Origin: CAVRZJ01 sp964594125
GTDB lineage: Bacteria > Acidobacteriota > Thermoanaerobaculia > Thermoanaerobaculales > Thermoanaerobaculaceae
Direction: 5' to 3'
Length of the DNA stretch: 64,000 nt
Assembly: GCA_964594125.1 (NCBI GenBank)
Contig: CAZQLL010000004.1
Span: 62,001-126,000 of the forward strand
The stretch's first letter is position 1; the number at the start of each line of letters is the position of its first letter. Shown piece by piece: positions 51,088 through 60,581 of the stretch. Below the pieces are notes generated by a model. It saw nothing but the letters and a program-made list of their open reading frames with translations, did no database searches and was not told the origin of the DNA. Made by a program: the position numbers and the translations under genes.

Positions 51088-52818
51088 TCACTCCCTCCCC
51101 AGCGCGCGAAGCACGGCGCCGGCATCGAGGACCCCGGGGACCTCCACGACGCGCGGGTGCGCCGCCGCCCGCGCGGCGGCGGCCGCTTCCCCGGCGCAGC
51201 ACACCGCGACCGCGTTGCCGGCAGCCGCGAGGCCGGCCACGGCGGCGCACAGGCCCGCGGCCTCCGCCGCGCTGCGCGCGACGAGCACGTCGAGCGGCAG
51301 CGCCGCCAGCGCGATCCGCGCCGCCGGCGGCGCCGGCAGCGGCACCTCGAGGACCTCCGCGCCAGCCAGCTCGAGCGCCTCGCCGAGGGCTCCCAGAGGC
51401 GACGCCACGGCCACCCGGGCCGCAGCGAGGGGCAGCCGTCCGTGCCACCCGAGGTCGGCCGCGAAGCGCACCGCCTCGCCGACCACGAGCAGCGCCGGCG
51501 GCTGCACGTTCTCGCGCGCCGCGGCCTCGACCAGCGTGGCGGCCGTCGCCGCCACGCAACGCTGGCGAGCCGTCGTCGCCCGCTCGACCAGCATGGCCGG
51601 AGTGTCCGCGGAAACGCCGTGCGCCGCCAGCTCGCGCGCCACCTCGGCGAGGTTGTGGACGCCCATGAAGCCGACCAGCGTCTGGCGCGCCGCGGGCGCG
51701 AGCAGCGGCCCGGCCGCCTCTCCCGTCTCCGCCGTCGTCCGGTGCGCGGTGAAGAACGTGACCTGCGACGCGACGCCGCGCTGCGTCACCGGAATGCCGG
51801 CGAACGCCGGACCGGCGACGCCTGTCGAGACCCCGGGGACCACCTCGAACGGCACCCCCGCCTCACGCAGCGCCAGCGCTTCCTCGCCGCCGCGCCCGAA
51901 GACGTACGGGTCGCCGCCCTTGAAACGCACGACGCGCTTTCCCTGCCGCGCCAGCGCGACGAGCAGCGCGTTGATCTCGTCCTGCGGCACCGGGTGGTGC
52001 CCGGCCTCCTTGCCCACGGCGTACAGCTCGACGCGCGCCGGCAGGTCGCAGGGCAGCGACGCCTCCGCGAGCCGGTCGTAGACGACGGCGTCGGCCGCCA
52101 GCAGCCGGCGCCGCGCAGTGAGGGTCACGAGACCGGCGTGGCCCGGCCCGGCGCCCACCAGCGAGACGAGTCCCACCGCCGCCGTGCCCGCCGCGGGCGC
52201 CTGCTCGGCCCAGGCCCGCATCTCCGCGTCGCCCGGGGTTCGCGCCTGCAGCCGCTGGGCCGACACCGTCTCGGCGAAGAAGCGGTCGAACAGCGCCTCC
52301 CGGCGCTCAGGCGCGAGGCCGCGCGCGCGCACCAGCTCGCGGAAGCGCGCCGCCGCAGCCGCCCACGCCGCCCAGCCGGGATCGAGCCAGCGGTCGAGCA
52401 GCTCGCGCAGCCGCCGGACGATGAACGGGGCGCCGCCGCCGGAGCTGATCGCGAGCTGCAGGGCGCCCCGTTCGACGCGCGCCGGCAGGTGGAACGTGCA
52501 CAGGTCGGGGTCGTCGGCGACGTTCACCCAGACGCCGGCGCCGTCGGCGTCGTCCCGCACGGTGCGGTTCGTCGCGCGGTCGTCGGTGGCCGCGATGACC
52601 AGCCGGTAGCGGCTCGCCTCCCCTCTCTCGTACGCGCGCCGCCGCCACGTCACACGGCCGGCGGCGGCGAGCTCCGCGATCCCTGGCACGGCCGCCGGGG
52701 TGACGAGGGTGACCTCGCCGCCCTCCTTCAGCAGACCCTCGACCTTGCGCAGCGCGACCTCCCCGCCGCCGACGACCAGGCAGGGCGCTCGCTCGAGGCA
52801 CAGCGTCACCGGATACAT
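51088..52818 (-). CDS. Siroheme synthase fusion: precorrin-2 oxidase/chelatase, uroporphyrinogen-III methyltransferase, HemD-like tail
   Basis: 576 residues. Residues ~1-215: Met8/CysG-N dehydrogenase-ferrochelatase (VVGGGEVALRKVEGLL). Residues ~217-460: SUMT methyltransferase (SLVGAGPGHAGLVTL, VVRFKGGDPYVFGRGGEE, VPGVSTGVAG). The last ~115 residues resemble part of uroporphyrinogen-III synthase but are half the normal length and lack a complete active cleft, so may be vestigial. Together the first two domains make siroheme, the DsrAB cofactor. The ATG at 52818 has a G-rich ribosome site. Between hemA and the sensor genes. Confidence 0.88.
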   Translation of the reverse strand: MYPVTLCLERAPCLVVGGGEVALRKVEGLLKEGGEVTLVTPAAVPGIAELAAAGRVTWRRRAYERGEASRYRLVIAATDDRATNRTVRDDADGAGVWVNVADDPDLCTFHLPARVERGALQLAISSGGGAPFIVRRLRELLDRWLDPGWAAWAAAAARFRELVRARGLAPERREALFDRFFAETVSAQRLQARTPGDAEMRAWAEQAPAAGTAAVGLVSLVGAGPGHAGLVTLTARRRLLAADAVVYDRLAEASLPCDLPARVELYAVGKEAGHHPVPQDEINALLVALARQGKRVVRFKGGDPYVFGRGGEEALALREAGVPFEVVPGVSTGVAGPAFAGIPVTQRGVASQVTFFTAHRTTAETGEAAGPLLAPAARQTLVGFMGVHNLAEVARELAAHGVSADTPAMLVERATTARQRCVAATAATLVEAAARENVQPPALLVVGEAVRFAADLGWHGRLPLAAARVAVASPLGALGEALELAGAEVLEVPLPAPPAARIALAALPLDVLVARSAAEAAGLCAAVAGLAAAGNAVAVCCAGEAAAAARAAAHPRVVEVPGVLDAGAVLRALGRE

Positions 52819-52880
52819 CGAGTTCCCCCCTGTCACCCGCCGGCGCGGGGCGCCGGAGCGCGCGATCCTCTCACGCGCTC

Positions 52881-53945
52881 TCAGCCGGCGATGGTGCCGT
52901 GCCGCGCCGTCCTGCCGCTTCCCACTCCCTCGCTCCTCGACCTCGCCCAGCTCGACCACGCGCCGAGCTCCTCGGCAATTATCGCCCGCGCCGCCGCCAC
53001 GGCGTTCGTTCGGCGGTCCGCGTCCTCGGCGAGGCGCTGCGAAAGCGCCGCGACGTCGGCGAGCGCCAGGCCGGCGACGGGCGCCGCCGGCTGCTCGACG
53101 TTGCGCGGCACCGCCAGGTCGACCACCACCAGCCGCCGGCGCCCGTCGGCGCACGCCCGCGCCAGCCACCCTGCCGACACCACCGGTTCGGGCGCGCCGG
53201 CGGCGCACACGAGGGCGTCCACCTCGCCGAGCAGACGCTCGCGCCACGCCCACGGCAGCGCCTCGCCGCCCACCGCGGCCGCCAGCTCCTGCGCCTTGGC
53301 CCAGGTGCGGTTGACCAGCAGGAGGCGGCCGGCGCCGCGCTCGCGCAGGCGGGCGGCGGCGACGCGCGCCATCTCGCCCGCCCCGACCACGAGCACCGTG
53401 CGGGCCGCGAGGTCGCCGAGCTCGCGCGCCAGCCACGCGACGCCGCTGCCCGCGAGCGAGCGGCCACCCTGCTTGAGCGCGGTCTCGCCACGGGCGCGCC
53501 GGCCGGCGCGGAACGTCGCGTGGAACAGACGGTGCAGCAGGGGTCCCGCCTCGCCTGCCGCGCACGCGGCGCGGTAGGCATCGCGAACCTGCCCCTGGAT
53601 CTGGTCCTCGCCGAGCACCGCCGACTCGAGACCCGCCGCCACCGACATCAGGTGCTCCGCAGCTTCCTCGCCCGTGCGCACCACGAGGTGCGGCGCCAAC
53701 GCCAGGGCCTCCCCGTCGCCGAGGGCGAACCACTGGAAGAACAGGCGAACCGCGAGCTGCGGCGAGGCGCCCTCGACGTAGAGCTCGAGGCGGTGGCAGG
53801 TGGCGAGGCGCACGGCCCCGCCGCAGCGCGCCCGCAGATCCGCCGGCGGTGTGCAGCGCCGCGCGCGGTGCAGCGACTCGAGGACGGCCAGCGGCGCCGA
53901 CCGGTGGTCGACGCCGACCTGCACCACGCCCCCCCCGCCGCTCAC
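52881..53945 (-). CDS. hemA: Glutamyl-tRNA reductase
   Basis: NADPH-dependent reduction of glutamyl-tRNA to glutamate semialdehyde, the first committed step of C5 tetrapyrrole synthesis. The catalytic Cys50 lies in LATCHRLELY, and the sequence GEDQIQGQV and the NAD-binding VLVVGAGEMARVAA follow. 354 residues; somewhat short at the C-terminal dimerisation domain. The GTG at 53945 overlaps the upstream stop by four bases. Placement with the siroheme synthase suggests dedicated precursor supply for sulfite reductase. Confidence 0.92.
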   Translation of the reverse strand: MSGGGGVVQVGVDHRSAPLAVLESLHRARRCTPPADLRARCGGAVRLATCHRLELYVEGASPQLAVRLFFQWFALGDGEALALAPHLVVRTGEEAAEHLMSVAAGLESAVLGEDQIQGQVRDAYRAACAAGEAGPLLHRLFHATFRAGRRARGETALKQGGRSLAGSGVAWLARELGDLAARTVLVVGAGEMARVAAARLRERGAGRLLLVNRTWAKAQELAAAVGGEALPWAWRERLLGEVDALVCAAGAPEPVVSAGWLARACADGRRRLVVVDLAVPRNVEQPAAPVAGLALADVAALSQRLAEDADRRTNAVAAARAIIAEELGAWSSWARSRSEGVGSGRTARHGTIAG

Positions 53946-55606
53946 CGCCCCTCCCCGCCGAGCAGCGCACGCAGGCGCATCCCGCCGCCGAGGTAGCTGC
54001 CGCCGCGCCCGTGCGCCCGCAACCAGCGGAGCGCCTCGGCGGCGCGCGTCCCGCGCTCGCAGACGGTCAGCCACGCCTCGTTTGCGAGCGTCCCGCCGCG
54101 CGCGCGCAGCGCCTCCAGCGGCATCGCGGCGGCGCCGGGGACCGGGGCCGGCCGCTCGGCCACCTCCTCCGGGTGGCGGACGTCGAGGACCCGCGCCCCC
54201 GCGAGATCGGCGAGCGGCGAGCTCGCCTCGATCCCGTCCTCCTGGTTCTGCGCAACCCACGCGGCGACCGCCAGCGGGTCGACCGCGGGCGCATACGGCG
54301 GAGCGTACGCGTGCTCGATCGCCGCCAGGTCTTCCAGTGTCGCCCCGCGTCCGATGAGCTGCGCCGCCACGTCGACGCGCTTGGCCACCTCGCCCGCGCC
54401 GGCGGCCTGCACGCCGAGGATCCGCCGGGTGCCATGCTCGTACACGAGGTGGATGAAGACCTCCCTGGCTTCCGGCCAGTAGACCGCGCGATCGTGTGCA
54501 GTCACCCAGACGGATCGCGCGGCGAACCCGAGGGATGCCGCCCGGGCGCGCGTGATCCCCACGGCAGCGACGTTCCAGTCGAACGCCTTGACGGCGATGG
54601 CGCCAGCCACCGCCGGGAACGCCTCCGGCCGTCCTGCAAGCGTGTTGGCCAGCGCACGCCCTTGGCGGTTGGCCAGCGAGCCGAGCGGCAGATGACACGC
54701 CTCGCCGCTGACGACGTTTCGGACCTCGATGCAGTCGCCCGCCGCCCAGATCCCCGGCAGGGACGTCGCGAGCTCGGGTGACACCGCGATCGCCCCGGTC
54801 GGACCGAGCTTCACGCCGGCGCTTGCCGCGAGCGCGACCTCGGGACGCACACCGACAGCGACGACGGCTGCGTCGGCGGTGAATGCCGCCGCACCGGCTC
54901 GGACCGTCACTCCACCGGCGCCGGCTTCGATCGCCTGGACGGCGCTGCCGCACTGCAGCGCGACACCGCCCCGCACGAGCGCCGACCCGACCGCCTTGCC
55001 GATCTCCTCGTCGACGACCCCGGGGAGCACCGCCGGGGCCGCCTCGATCAGCGTCACGCCGACTCCCCACAGCGCGCGGAAAGCCTCGGCCAGCTCGATG
55101 CCGACCAGGCCGGCCCCGACGACAACGACGCGTGAGAGCGTCCCGGCGGCAAGCTGGCGGTGGATGGCGCGCGTGTCCTCCGCGGTGTGCAGCACGTGCA
55201 CCCGCGGGTGGTTGGGCTGACCCGGCAGGCGGCGCGGCACGGCGCCCGTAGCGATCACCAGGTCGTCCCACGCGAGCTCGGCTCTGCTGCCGTCAGCCGC
55301 CTTCACCGTGAGCAACCGCGCCTGGGTGTCGATTGCCTCGGCGCTGGTGCGCGAGCGCACGGCGACGCCCTTGACGTCGCGGAAGTACGCCTCGTCGCGC
55401 AGCGCCCCGTCGCCGGTGCGGCGCAGCTCGTCGAGGCTCTCGACGTCGCCGGAGAGCAGGTACGGGAGGCCGCACGCGGCGATCGAGAACGTGTCGCGGC
55501 GCTCCACGACGGTGATGGACCACTCGGGGCGCAGGCGCGACAGGCGGCAGGCGCAGCGCAGCCCCGCCGCCGACGCCCCCACGATCACCACCCGCCGCTC
55601 GCTCAC
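53942..55606 (-). CDS. CoA-disulfide reductase-like flavoprotein fused to a rhodanese domain
   Basis: 554 residues. FAD and NAD(P)H dinucleotide folds (VVIVGASAAGLRCA; VVVVGAGLVGIELAE) with the redox Cys45 in AACGLPYLLSG, as in CoA-disulfide and persulfide reductases. The C-terminal ~90 residues form a rhodanese domain with active Cys in TVCERGTRA. Such fusions reduce CoA- or protein persulfides and polysulfide. The GTG at 55606 is chosen over an earlier in-frame start because GAGGTGG precedes it and the FAD fold begins at once. Confidence 0.87.
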   Translation of the reverse strand: MSERRVVIVGASAAGLRCACRLSRLRPEWSITVVERRDTFSIAACGLPYLLSGDVESLDELRRTGDGALRDEAYFRDVKGVAVRSRTSAEAIDTQARLLTVKAADGSRAELAWDDLVIATGAVPRRLPGQPNHPRVHVLHTAEDTRAIHRQLAAGTLSRVVVVGAGLVGIELAEAFRALWGVGVTLIEAAPAVLPGVVDEEIGKAVGSALVRGGVALQCGSAVQAIEAGAGGVTVRAGAAAFTADAAVVAVGVRPEVALAASAGVKLGPTGAIAVSPELATSLPGIWAAGDCIEVRNVVSGEACHLPLGSLANRQGRALANTLAGRPEAFPAVAGAIAVKAFDWNVAAVGITRARAASLGFAARSVWVTAHDRAVYWPEAREVFIHLVYEHGTRRILGVQAAGAGEVAKRVDVAAQLIGRGATLEDLAAIEHAYAPPYAPAVDPLAVAAWVAQNQEDGIEASSPLADLAGARVLDVRHPEEVAERPAPVPGAAAMPLEALRARGGTLANEAWLTVCERGTRAAEALRWLRAHGRGGSYLGGGMRLRALLGGEGR

Positions 55607-55611
55607 ATCCA

Positions 55612-55684
55612 CCTCACCGGACCGGTTTCGCCGGAACCTTGCTTCTCCTCCGGTTCCCGGCACGCTGTCCCCGGTCCCCTGCCG
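55612..55684. repeat. Degenerate heptad-type repeat between dsrP and the flavoprotein gene
   Basis: Plus strand 55652-55679 reads GGTTCCC, GGCACGC, TGTCCCC, GGTCCCC; to the left GGAACC faces GGTTCC as an inverted pair. The unit length and form match the elements in the mutasome operon, and the frame of the flavoprotein gene stays open through it. More degenerate than the others. Confidence 0.4.
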
Positions 55685-56839
55685 TCATGCCATCTGCCCC
55701 CTCACCTCGAGGGCGATCTTGTAGAAGACGGTGATCAGGAAGGCGCCGATGGCATAGATGCCAACCGAGATCAGCACCTCCGGAAGCGACGGCGAATAGC
55801 TGGTCACGGCCCCCATCGGCGACGGCACGAACCCGGCGATGATCAGGCCGAGCCCCTTCTCGATCCACAGCGCGAGGAACACGGAGATGCACGCCGGCAC
55901 GAGCCAGCGCTCGTTCTTTCTCGTCGCGGGGTTGATGAGGAGCGCGAGGGCGACGACGGAGAGGATCGCCGAGGCCCACATCCACGGCACCAGCGTGGTG
56001 CGGCCGTCGAGCCCGAGGTAGAGGAACTTGAAGTGGGCGATGTGCTCCGGGATGCCGCTGTAGACCGCGGTGAACAGCTCCATCAGCACGAAGAACACGT
56101 TGATCGCCATCGCGTAGGTGACGATCAGCGCCAGCTTCTGGATCGGCTCGGAGCCCGCGTCGAAGCGGGTGATCCGTCGCAGCACGACGCAGAACAGGAT
56201 GAGCAGCGCCGGGCCGGCGGAGAACGCCGAGGCGAGGAAGCGCGGCGCCAGGATCGCGGTCATCCAGAAGGGCCTGGCGGCGAGCCCGGAGTACAGGAAG
56301 GCGGTGACCGTGTGGATCGAAACCGCCCACGGGATCGACAGGATGATGATCGGCTTGATCCACTTTGGCGGCGCTATCCCCTTGCGCTCCGCGTCGAGCG
56401 ACACGTGCGAAATCACCACGTTGATGACGAGGTAGCCGGAGAGCGAGATCATGTCCCAGAACATCAGCGAGTGCGGCGTCGGGTGCAGCAGCACGTTGAG
56501 CACCCGCGTCGGCTGTCCCATGTCGACGAAGATGAACAGCATGCACATGGTCACCGCCGAGATCGCGAGGAACTCGCCGAGGATCGTGATCTTGCCGAAC
56601 ACCTTGTAGTTGTGCAGGTAGTAGGGAAGCACGACCATCACGGCGGACGCGGCGACACCGACGAGGAACGTGAACTGGGCGATGTACAGCCCCCAGGTGA
56701 CGTCGCGCGACAGCCCGGTGATTCCCAGCCCGGCGGCGAACTGCATGAGGTAGCAGACGAAACCGACGCCGATCACGCCGGCGAGCAGGGCGATCCAGCG
56801 CCAGTACGAGCGAGTGCCAACGAGTGCTTTCTCGAGCAT
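55685..56839 (-). CDS. dsrP: DsrP, NrfD-family integral membrane subunit
   Basis: Quinone-interacting membrane subunit of the DsrMKJOP complex, which links the quinone pool to DsrC. 384 residues with about ten transmembrane helices; NrfD-type segments such as TWGLYIAQFTFLVGVAASAV and MFWDMISLSGYLVINVV are present. ATG 56839 has GAGGGAG just upstream and lies seven bases after dsrO. Last of the dsrMKJOP genes. Confidence 0.93.
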   Translation of the reverse strand: MLEKALVGTRSYWRWIALLAGVIGVGFVCYLMQFAAGLGITGLSRDVTWGLYIAQFTFLVGVAASAVMVVLPYYLHNYKVFGKITILGEFLAISAVTMCMLFIFVDMGQPTRVLNVLLHPTPHSLMFWDMISLSGYLVINVVISHVSLDAERKGIAPPKWIKPIIILSIPWAVSIHTVTAFLYSGLAARPFWMTAILAPRFLASAFSAGPALLILFCVVLRRITRFDAGSEPIQKLALIVTYAMAINVFFVLMELFTAVYSGIPEHIAHFKFLYLGLDGRTTLVPWMWASAILSVVALALLINPATRKNERWLVPACISVFLALWIEKGLGLIIAGFVPSPMGAVTSYSPSLPEVLISVGIYAIGAFLITVFYKIALEVRGQMA

Positions 56840-56846
56840 GGCTCCC

Positions 56847-57596
56847 TCACACCAGGTAGTAGACGGCCGGGTTGGTGCCCAGCGCCGGCTTTCGCCGCAC
56901 GGCGAAGCGTGAGCGCAGCAGGGTGCGGACCTCCGAGTGCGCGTCGTTGAGGTCGCCGAAAACGAGCGCCTTCCCGGCGCACGCCTCGACGCACGCCGGC
57001 GGCCTCCCGGCATCGAGGCGCTCCTCGCACAGCGTGCACTTCTCGACCACGCCCTTGGTGCGGGTCGGGAACTGCGGATCGTGCGACGCGAGATACGGCC
57101 GCGGGTCCTCCCAGTTGAAGCTGCGCGACCCGTAGGGGCACCCGGCCACGCAGTACCGGCACCCGATGCAGCGGTGCCAGTCCATCATCACGATTCCGTC
57201 GCCGCGCCGCCACGTTGCCTGCGTCGGGCAGACGCGCACGCACGGCGGGTTGTCGCAGTGGTTGCAGAACACCAGCACAGGCTGCGACGTCAACGCCTCG
57301 TCGATGTAGTGCGCTTCCTGGTCCGGGAACGCGTCCGTGTAGCGCTCTTTCCAGATCCACTTGATCTCGTGCCTGCGGTCGGGGATCTCGGGCACGTTGT
57401 GGGCGCGGTGGCACGCCGCCACGCACGCGGTGCAGCCGTCCTCGCGCAGGCACTTGCGCGGGTCGATCACCATCGCCCAGCGCTTCCCGCCCGCCGGCGC
57501 CTCGCCACCGAGTGCGGCCTCGCCGTGCAGCACCGCCGCCGCGCCGACGGCCGCGACGGTTGCCGTCTTGAGGAACTCCCTGCGGTCGCCGTCCAT
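56847..57596 (-). CDS. dsrO: DsrO, periplasmic ferredoxin-like iron-sulfur subunit
   Basis: 249 residues with a twin-arginine signal (DRREFLKTATVA), so it is exported folded with its clusters. Four cysteine groups, including CTACVAACH, CNHCDNPPCVRVCP, CIGCRYCVAGCP and CTLCEERL...CVEAC, fit the usual four [4Fe-4S] clusters. Electron transfer between DsrJ and DsrP in the periplasm. AAGGAGG stands eight bases before the ATG, which shares one base with the dsrJ stop. Confidence 0.94.
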   Translation of the reverse strand: MDGDRREFLKTATVAAVGAAAVLHGEAALGGEAPAGGKRWAMVIDPRKCLREDGCTACVAACHRAHNVPEIPDRRHEIKWIWKERYTDAFPDQEAHYIDEALTSQPVLVFCNHCDNPPCVRVCPTQATWRRGDGIVMMDWHRCIGCRYCVAGCPYGSRSFNWEDPRPYLASHDPQFPTRTKGVVEKCTLCEERLDAGRPPACVEACAGKALVFGDLNDAHSEVRTLLRSRFAVRRKPALGTNPAVYYLV

Positions 57597-57976
57597 CACG
57601 AAGCCTCCTTCGGTGCGACGTGGCAGTCCCAGCAGTACGGAGCCACTGCGAGGTAGGTGTGGCACGAGTCGCAGAACTCCTTCTTGCTCGTGTGACACTT
57701 CATGCAGGTGCGCGACAGGCTCATGTCGAACGTGCGCCCGGATGCCGCGACGTAGGTCCGGCGGCCCTCCCGCACGACGGCGTCGCGCCACTCGTTGAGC
57801 AGGTCCATGTGGTTCGCCCGCATGTCCTCACGCGCCGATACGCACTGCTTCTCGGACGCGGGCAGCTTGGGTTCCGGCTTCGCCGGCGCCCCGGCCAGGG
57901 CGCTGTGCCAGAACGGGAGCGCCGCCAGCGCCGCGAAGGCGACGAGCCCGGCGATGATCTTGCCTCCGTCACGCAT
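57596..57976 (-). CDS. dsrJ: DsrJ, periplasmic triheme cytochrome c
   Basis: 126 residues with an N-terminal membrane anchor or uncleaved signal. Three CxxCH heme motifs, CMKCH, CDSCH and CWDCH, cluster near the C-terminus as in known DsrJ. The ATG at 57976 overlaps the dsrK end by eight bases and gives a standard N-terminal helix; upstream in-frame ATG codons lie inside dsrK. Confidence 0.94.
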   Translation of the reverse strand: MRDGGKIIAGLVAFAALAALPFWHSALAGAPAKPEPKLPASEKQCVSAREDMRANHMDLLNEWRDAVVREGRRTYVAASGRTFDMSLSRTCMKCHTSKKEFCDSCHTYLAVAPYCWDCHVAPKEAS

Positions 57977-59588
57977 CGGCGTTGCCTCCTTCCGCGCCGG
58001 CGAGCGGGCGTCCGCGCAGGTCGGTGGTGCGCGGCTTTTCACCGTCCATCACGAGCGCGTTGCCGACCAGCTCGTGGACGCCGGAGACGCTGACCTCGGG
58101 GACCCAGTACTCCATCAGCGTCGTGAGCACCGCCCGGTCGATCGCGCAGATGCACGACAGCGTGTTGACGCCGTGCTTCGCGTGGACGTGGCGCACCGCG
58201 CTGGCGCGCGGGAGACCGCCGCGCAGGCGCATCTCCATGTTCTCGTCGTTGCCGAGGCCCGCGCCGCCGGCGCAGCAGAACGTCTGCTCGCGGATGGTGT
58301 TCTCCGGCATGTCGAAGAAGTGGTTGCACGCGGCGCGGATGCAGTACCGCGGCTCCTCGAACATGCCGAGGGCGCGCGAGGGGTTGCACGAATCGTGGAA
58401 CGTCACCCGCACGTGGTCGTTGCGGCTGCGGTCGAGCTTGAGCTTGCCGTGCCGGATCAGGTCGGCGGTGAACTCGCAGATGTGCACGATCTTCGCCGAC
58501 TTCGCGTAGCTGAAGCGGGTGCCGGTGAACGGGCTCACCGGCTCCTCGAGGAAGTCCGCCGGGCCGTGCATCGTATTCATGTACTGGTGGAGGACCCGCC
58601 ACATGTGGCCGCACTCGCCGCCGATCAGCCACTTCACGCCGAGCCGCTTCGCCTCGGCGTAGACCTTGTAGTTGAGCCGTTTGATCGTCTCGTGCGAGGT
58701 GAACAGGCCGAAGTTGCCGCCCTCGGAGGCGTAGGCGGAAAGCGTGTAGTCGAGGCCGAGGTACTCGAACAGCAGCAGGTACCCCATGAACGTGTAGATC
58801 CCGGGGTCCGCGAAGTAGTCGGCCGACGGGATCACGAACAGGACCTCCGCGCCCTTACGGTTGATCGAGGGGGTGATCCGGACGCCCGTGGTGTCGGCCA
58901 GCTCGTCGCAGAGGAACTCGATGTTGTCCTTGAAGGTGTGCGGCTGGATGCCGAGGTGGTTGCCGGTGCGGTGGCAGTTGGCCACCGGCTCCATCACCCA
59001 GTTGATGTTCAGCCCGAGGAGATTGAGGAGCTCGCGGGCGAGCATCGTGATCTCCGCCGTGTCGATGCCGTAGGGGCAGAAGACCGAGCAGCGGCGGCAC
59101 TCGGTGCACTGGTAGAAGTAGTAGAACCACTCCTTGAGCACCGCCGGCGTCAGCTCGCGCGCGCCGTTGATGGAGCCGAGGAGCTTGCCGGCGGTCGTGA
59201 AGTCCCTGCGGTAGATCGAGCGCAGCAGCTCGGCGCGCAGCACCGGCATGTTCTTCGGATCGCCGGAGCCGATGAAGAAGTGGCACTTGTCGGCGCACGC
59301 TCCGCAGCGCACGCAGATGTCCATGAACAGGCGCAGCGAGCGGTACTTGGCGAGCCGCTCGCGCAGCCCCTCGTAGACGATCTCCTTCCAGTTCTCGGGG
59401 AGCTTCCAGTCCTCGTCGGTGGGCGACCACTCGCGGGGGTTGGGAAAGCCGAGATAGCGGAGGTTCTTCGCGGCCGCCGGGTACGACCAGGTGCCGCGCC
59501 GCGCTTCGAAGTCGATCGTGGGGTCCATCCACCCGGTCTCCGGGGGCCTGGACGGAACGTGCAGAAGGTCTTCCTTCTTGTACTGCAT
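57969..59588 (-). CDS. dsrK: DsrK, HdrD-like cytoplasmic catalytic subunit
   Basis: 539-residue iron-sulfur protein related to heterodisulfide reductase HdrD, the proposed site for DsrC trisulfide reduction. Two [4Fe-4S] binding groups (CVRCGACADKC; CTECRRCSVFCP) are followed by the cysteine-rich CCG-type domain with CNPS, FCCAGGAG and CICAIDRA, which holds the special catalytic cluster. Starts three bases after dsrM. Confidence 0.95.
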   Translation of the reverse strand: MQYKKEDLLHVPSRPPETGWMDPTIDFEARRGTWSYPAAAKNLRYLGFPNPREWSPTDEDWKLPENWKEIVYEGLRERLAKYRSLRLFMDICVRCGACADKCHFFIGSGDPKNMPVLRAELLRSIYRRDFTTAGKLLGSINGARELTPAVLKEWFYYFYQCTECRRCSVFCPYGIDTAEITMLARELLNLLGLNINWVMEPVANCHRTGNHLGIQPHTFKDNIEFLCDELADTTGVRITPSINRKGAEVLFVIPSADYFADPGIYTFMGYLLLFEYLGLDYTLSAYASEGGNFGLFTSHETIKRLNYKVYAEAKRLGVKWLIGGECGHMWRVLHQYMNTMHGPADFLEEPVSPFTGTRFSYAKSAKIVHICEFTADLIRHGKLKLDRSRNDHVRVTFHDSCNPSRALGMFEEPRYCIRAACNHFFDMPENTIREQTFCCAGGAGLGNDENMEMRLRGGLPRASAVRHVHAKHGVNTLSCICAIDRAVLTTLMEYWVPEVSVSGVHELVGNALVMDGEKPRTTDLRGRPLAGAEGGNADA

Positions 59589-59591
59589 CGC

Positions 59592-60581
59592 TCACTCCCG
59601 GTCCAGCGGCAGGCCCGCCGCGACGATCTTGTCGTGGAACTCCTCTTCCCACTCGGCGTAGGTGTGGACGTCCACCGGGCGGTCCCAGGGGTTGACGTGG
59701 CGCGCGGCGCGGTTGCTGTTCGCCAGGTTGCGGGTCGGCGACAGGAAAACCCCGGCCATGTGCGTCAGCTTGGAGAACGGGAAGTAGATGAACAACGCCG
59801 ACACCAGGAAGAGGTGGACGAAGAACAGCGGCGAAATCCCTGCCGGGATCGTCGGTGCGAACGTCACCAGCCCGACCGCCAGCTCCTTGATCGCCACCAC
59901 GTCGCCCTTGACGAAGTAACGCAGAAGCACGCCGGTGCCGGCGATCGCCAGGATGAGCAGCAACGGCAGGTAGTCGGCCGGCAGCGAGATGTATCGCAGG
60001 TAGGGGTCCGCCAGGCGGCGCAGGAGCAGGAACGCCAGCGCCGCGAGCAGCACGATGTTGGTGGCGTACACAACCGGCACGCCGACCTGGAAGAAACCGT
60101 CGAGGCTCTGCACCCACGTCACCACCTGCGGCACCGGGTCGACGAAGTAGCGGTAGTGGCGGATGAACGTGAACAGGAACGCCCAGTGGAAGGCGAGCCC
60201 CGCCGCCCACAGGTACTTCTCCGCCCCGTACACCAGCCTGTCGCCCCTGAGCTGCGCCCGCGTGTTGCGGAACAGTGAGCGGAACGTCAGCACCTCGAGC
60301 AGCACCCGTCCGAAGGCGCCGAGGCCGGTCGACGGGTTGTCGAGAGGCGCCGCCTTGATCCACGGCAGCGAGCGCTGCTGGCCGCACGTCGTCGGAATGC
60401 GGAACGGCACCGGCGCGCGGCCCCACAGGAGGACGCGGCGAACCAGCCCCACCAGAAAGACGAGGATCGCCGCGTAGGGCACCACGATGCCGAAGAACGC
60501 CGACAGGCCGAGCCACTGCACCCCGGCCAGCGGCAGCAGGATGAGCCCCCCGACGATGACGAGGGACCAGATCACGCTCAT
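59592..60581 (-). CDS. dsrM: DsrM, NarI-like membrane cytochrome b subunit
   Basis: 329 residues with about six transmembrane helices and conserved histidines for two b hemes (for example FHWAFLFTFIRHYRYF and FFVHLFLVSALFIYFPFSKLTHM). Takes electrons from or to menaquinol and passes them to DsrK. The ATG at 60581 overlaps the preceding gene by four bases. Confidence 0.94.
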   Translation of the reverse strand: MSVIWSLVIVGGLILLPLAGVQWLGLSAFFGIVVPYAAILVFLVGLVRRVLLWGRAPVPFRIPTTCGQQRSLPWIKAAPLDNPSTGLGAFGRVLLEVLTFRSLFRNTRAQLRGDRLVYGAEKYLWAAGLAFHWAFLFTFIRHYRYFVDPVPQVVTWVQSLDGFFQVGVPVVYATNIVLLAALAFLLLRRLADPYLRYISLPADYLPLLLILAIAGTGVLLRYFVKGDVVAIKELAVGLVTFAPTIPAGISPLFFVHLFLVSALFIYFPFSKLTHMAGVFLSPTRNLANSNRAARHVNPWDRPVDVHTYAEWEEEFHDKIVAAGLPLDRE

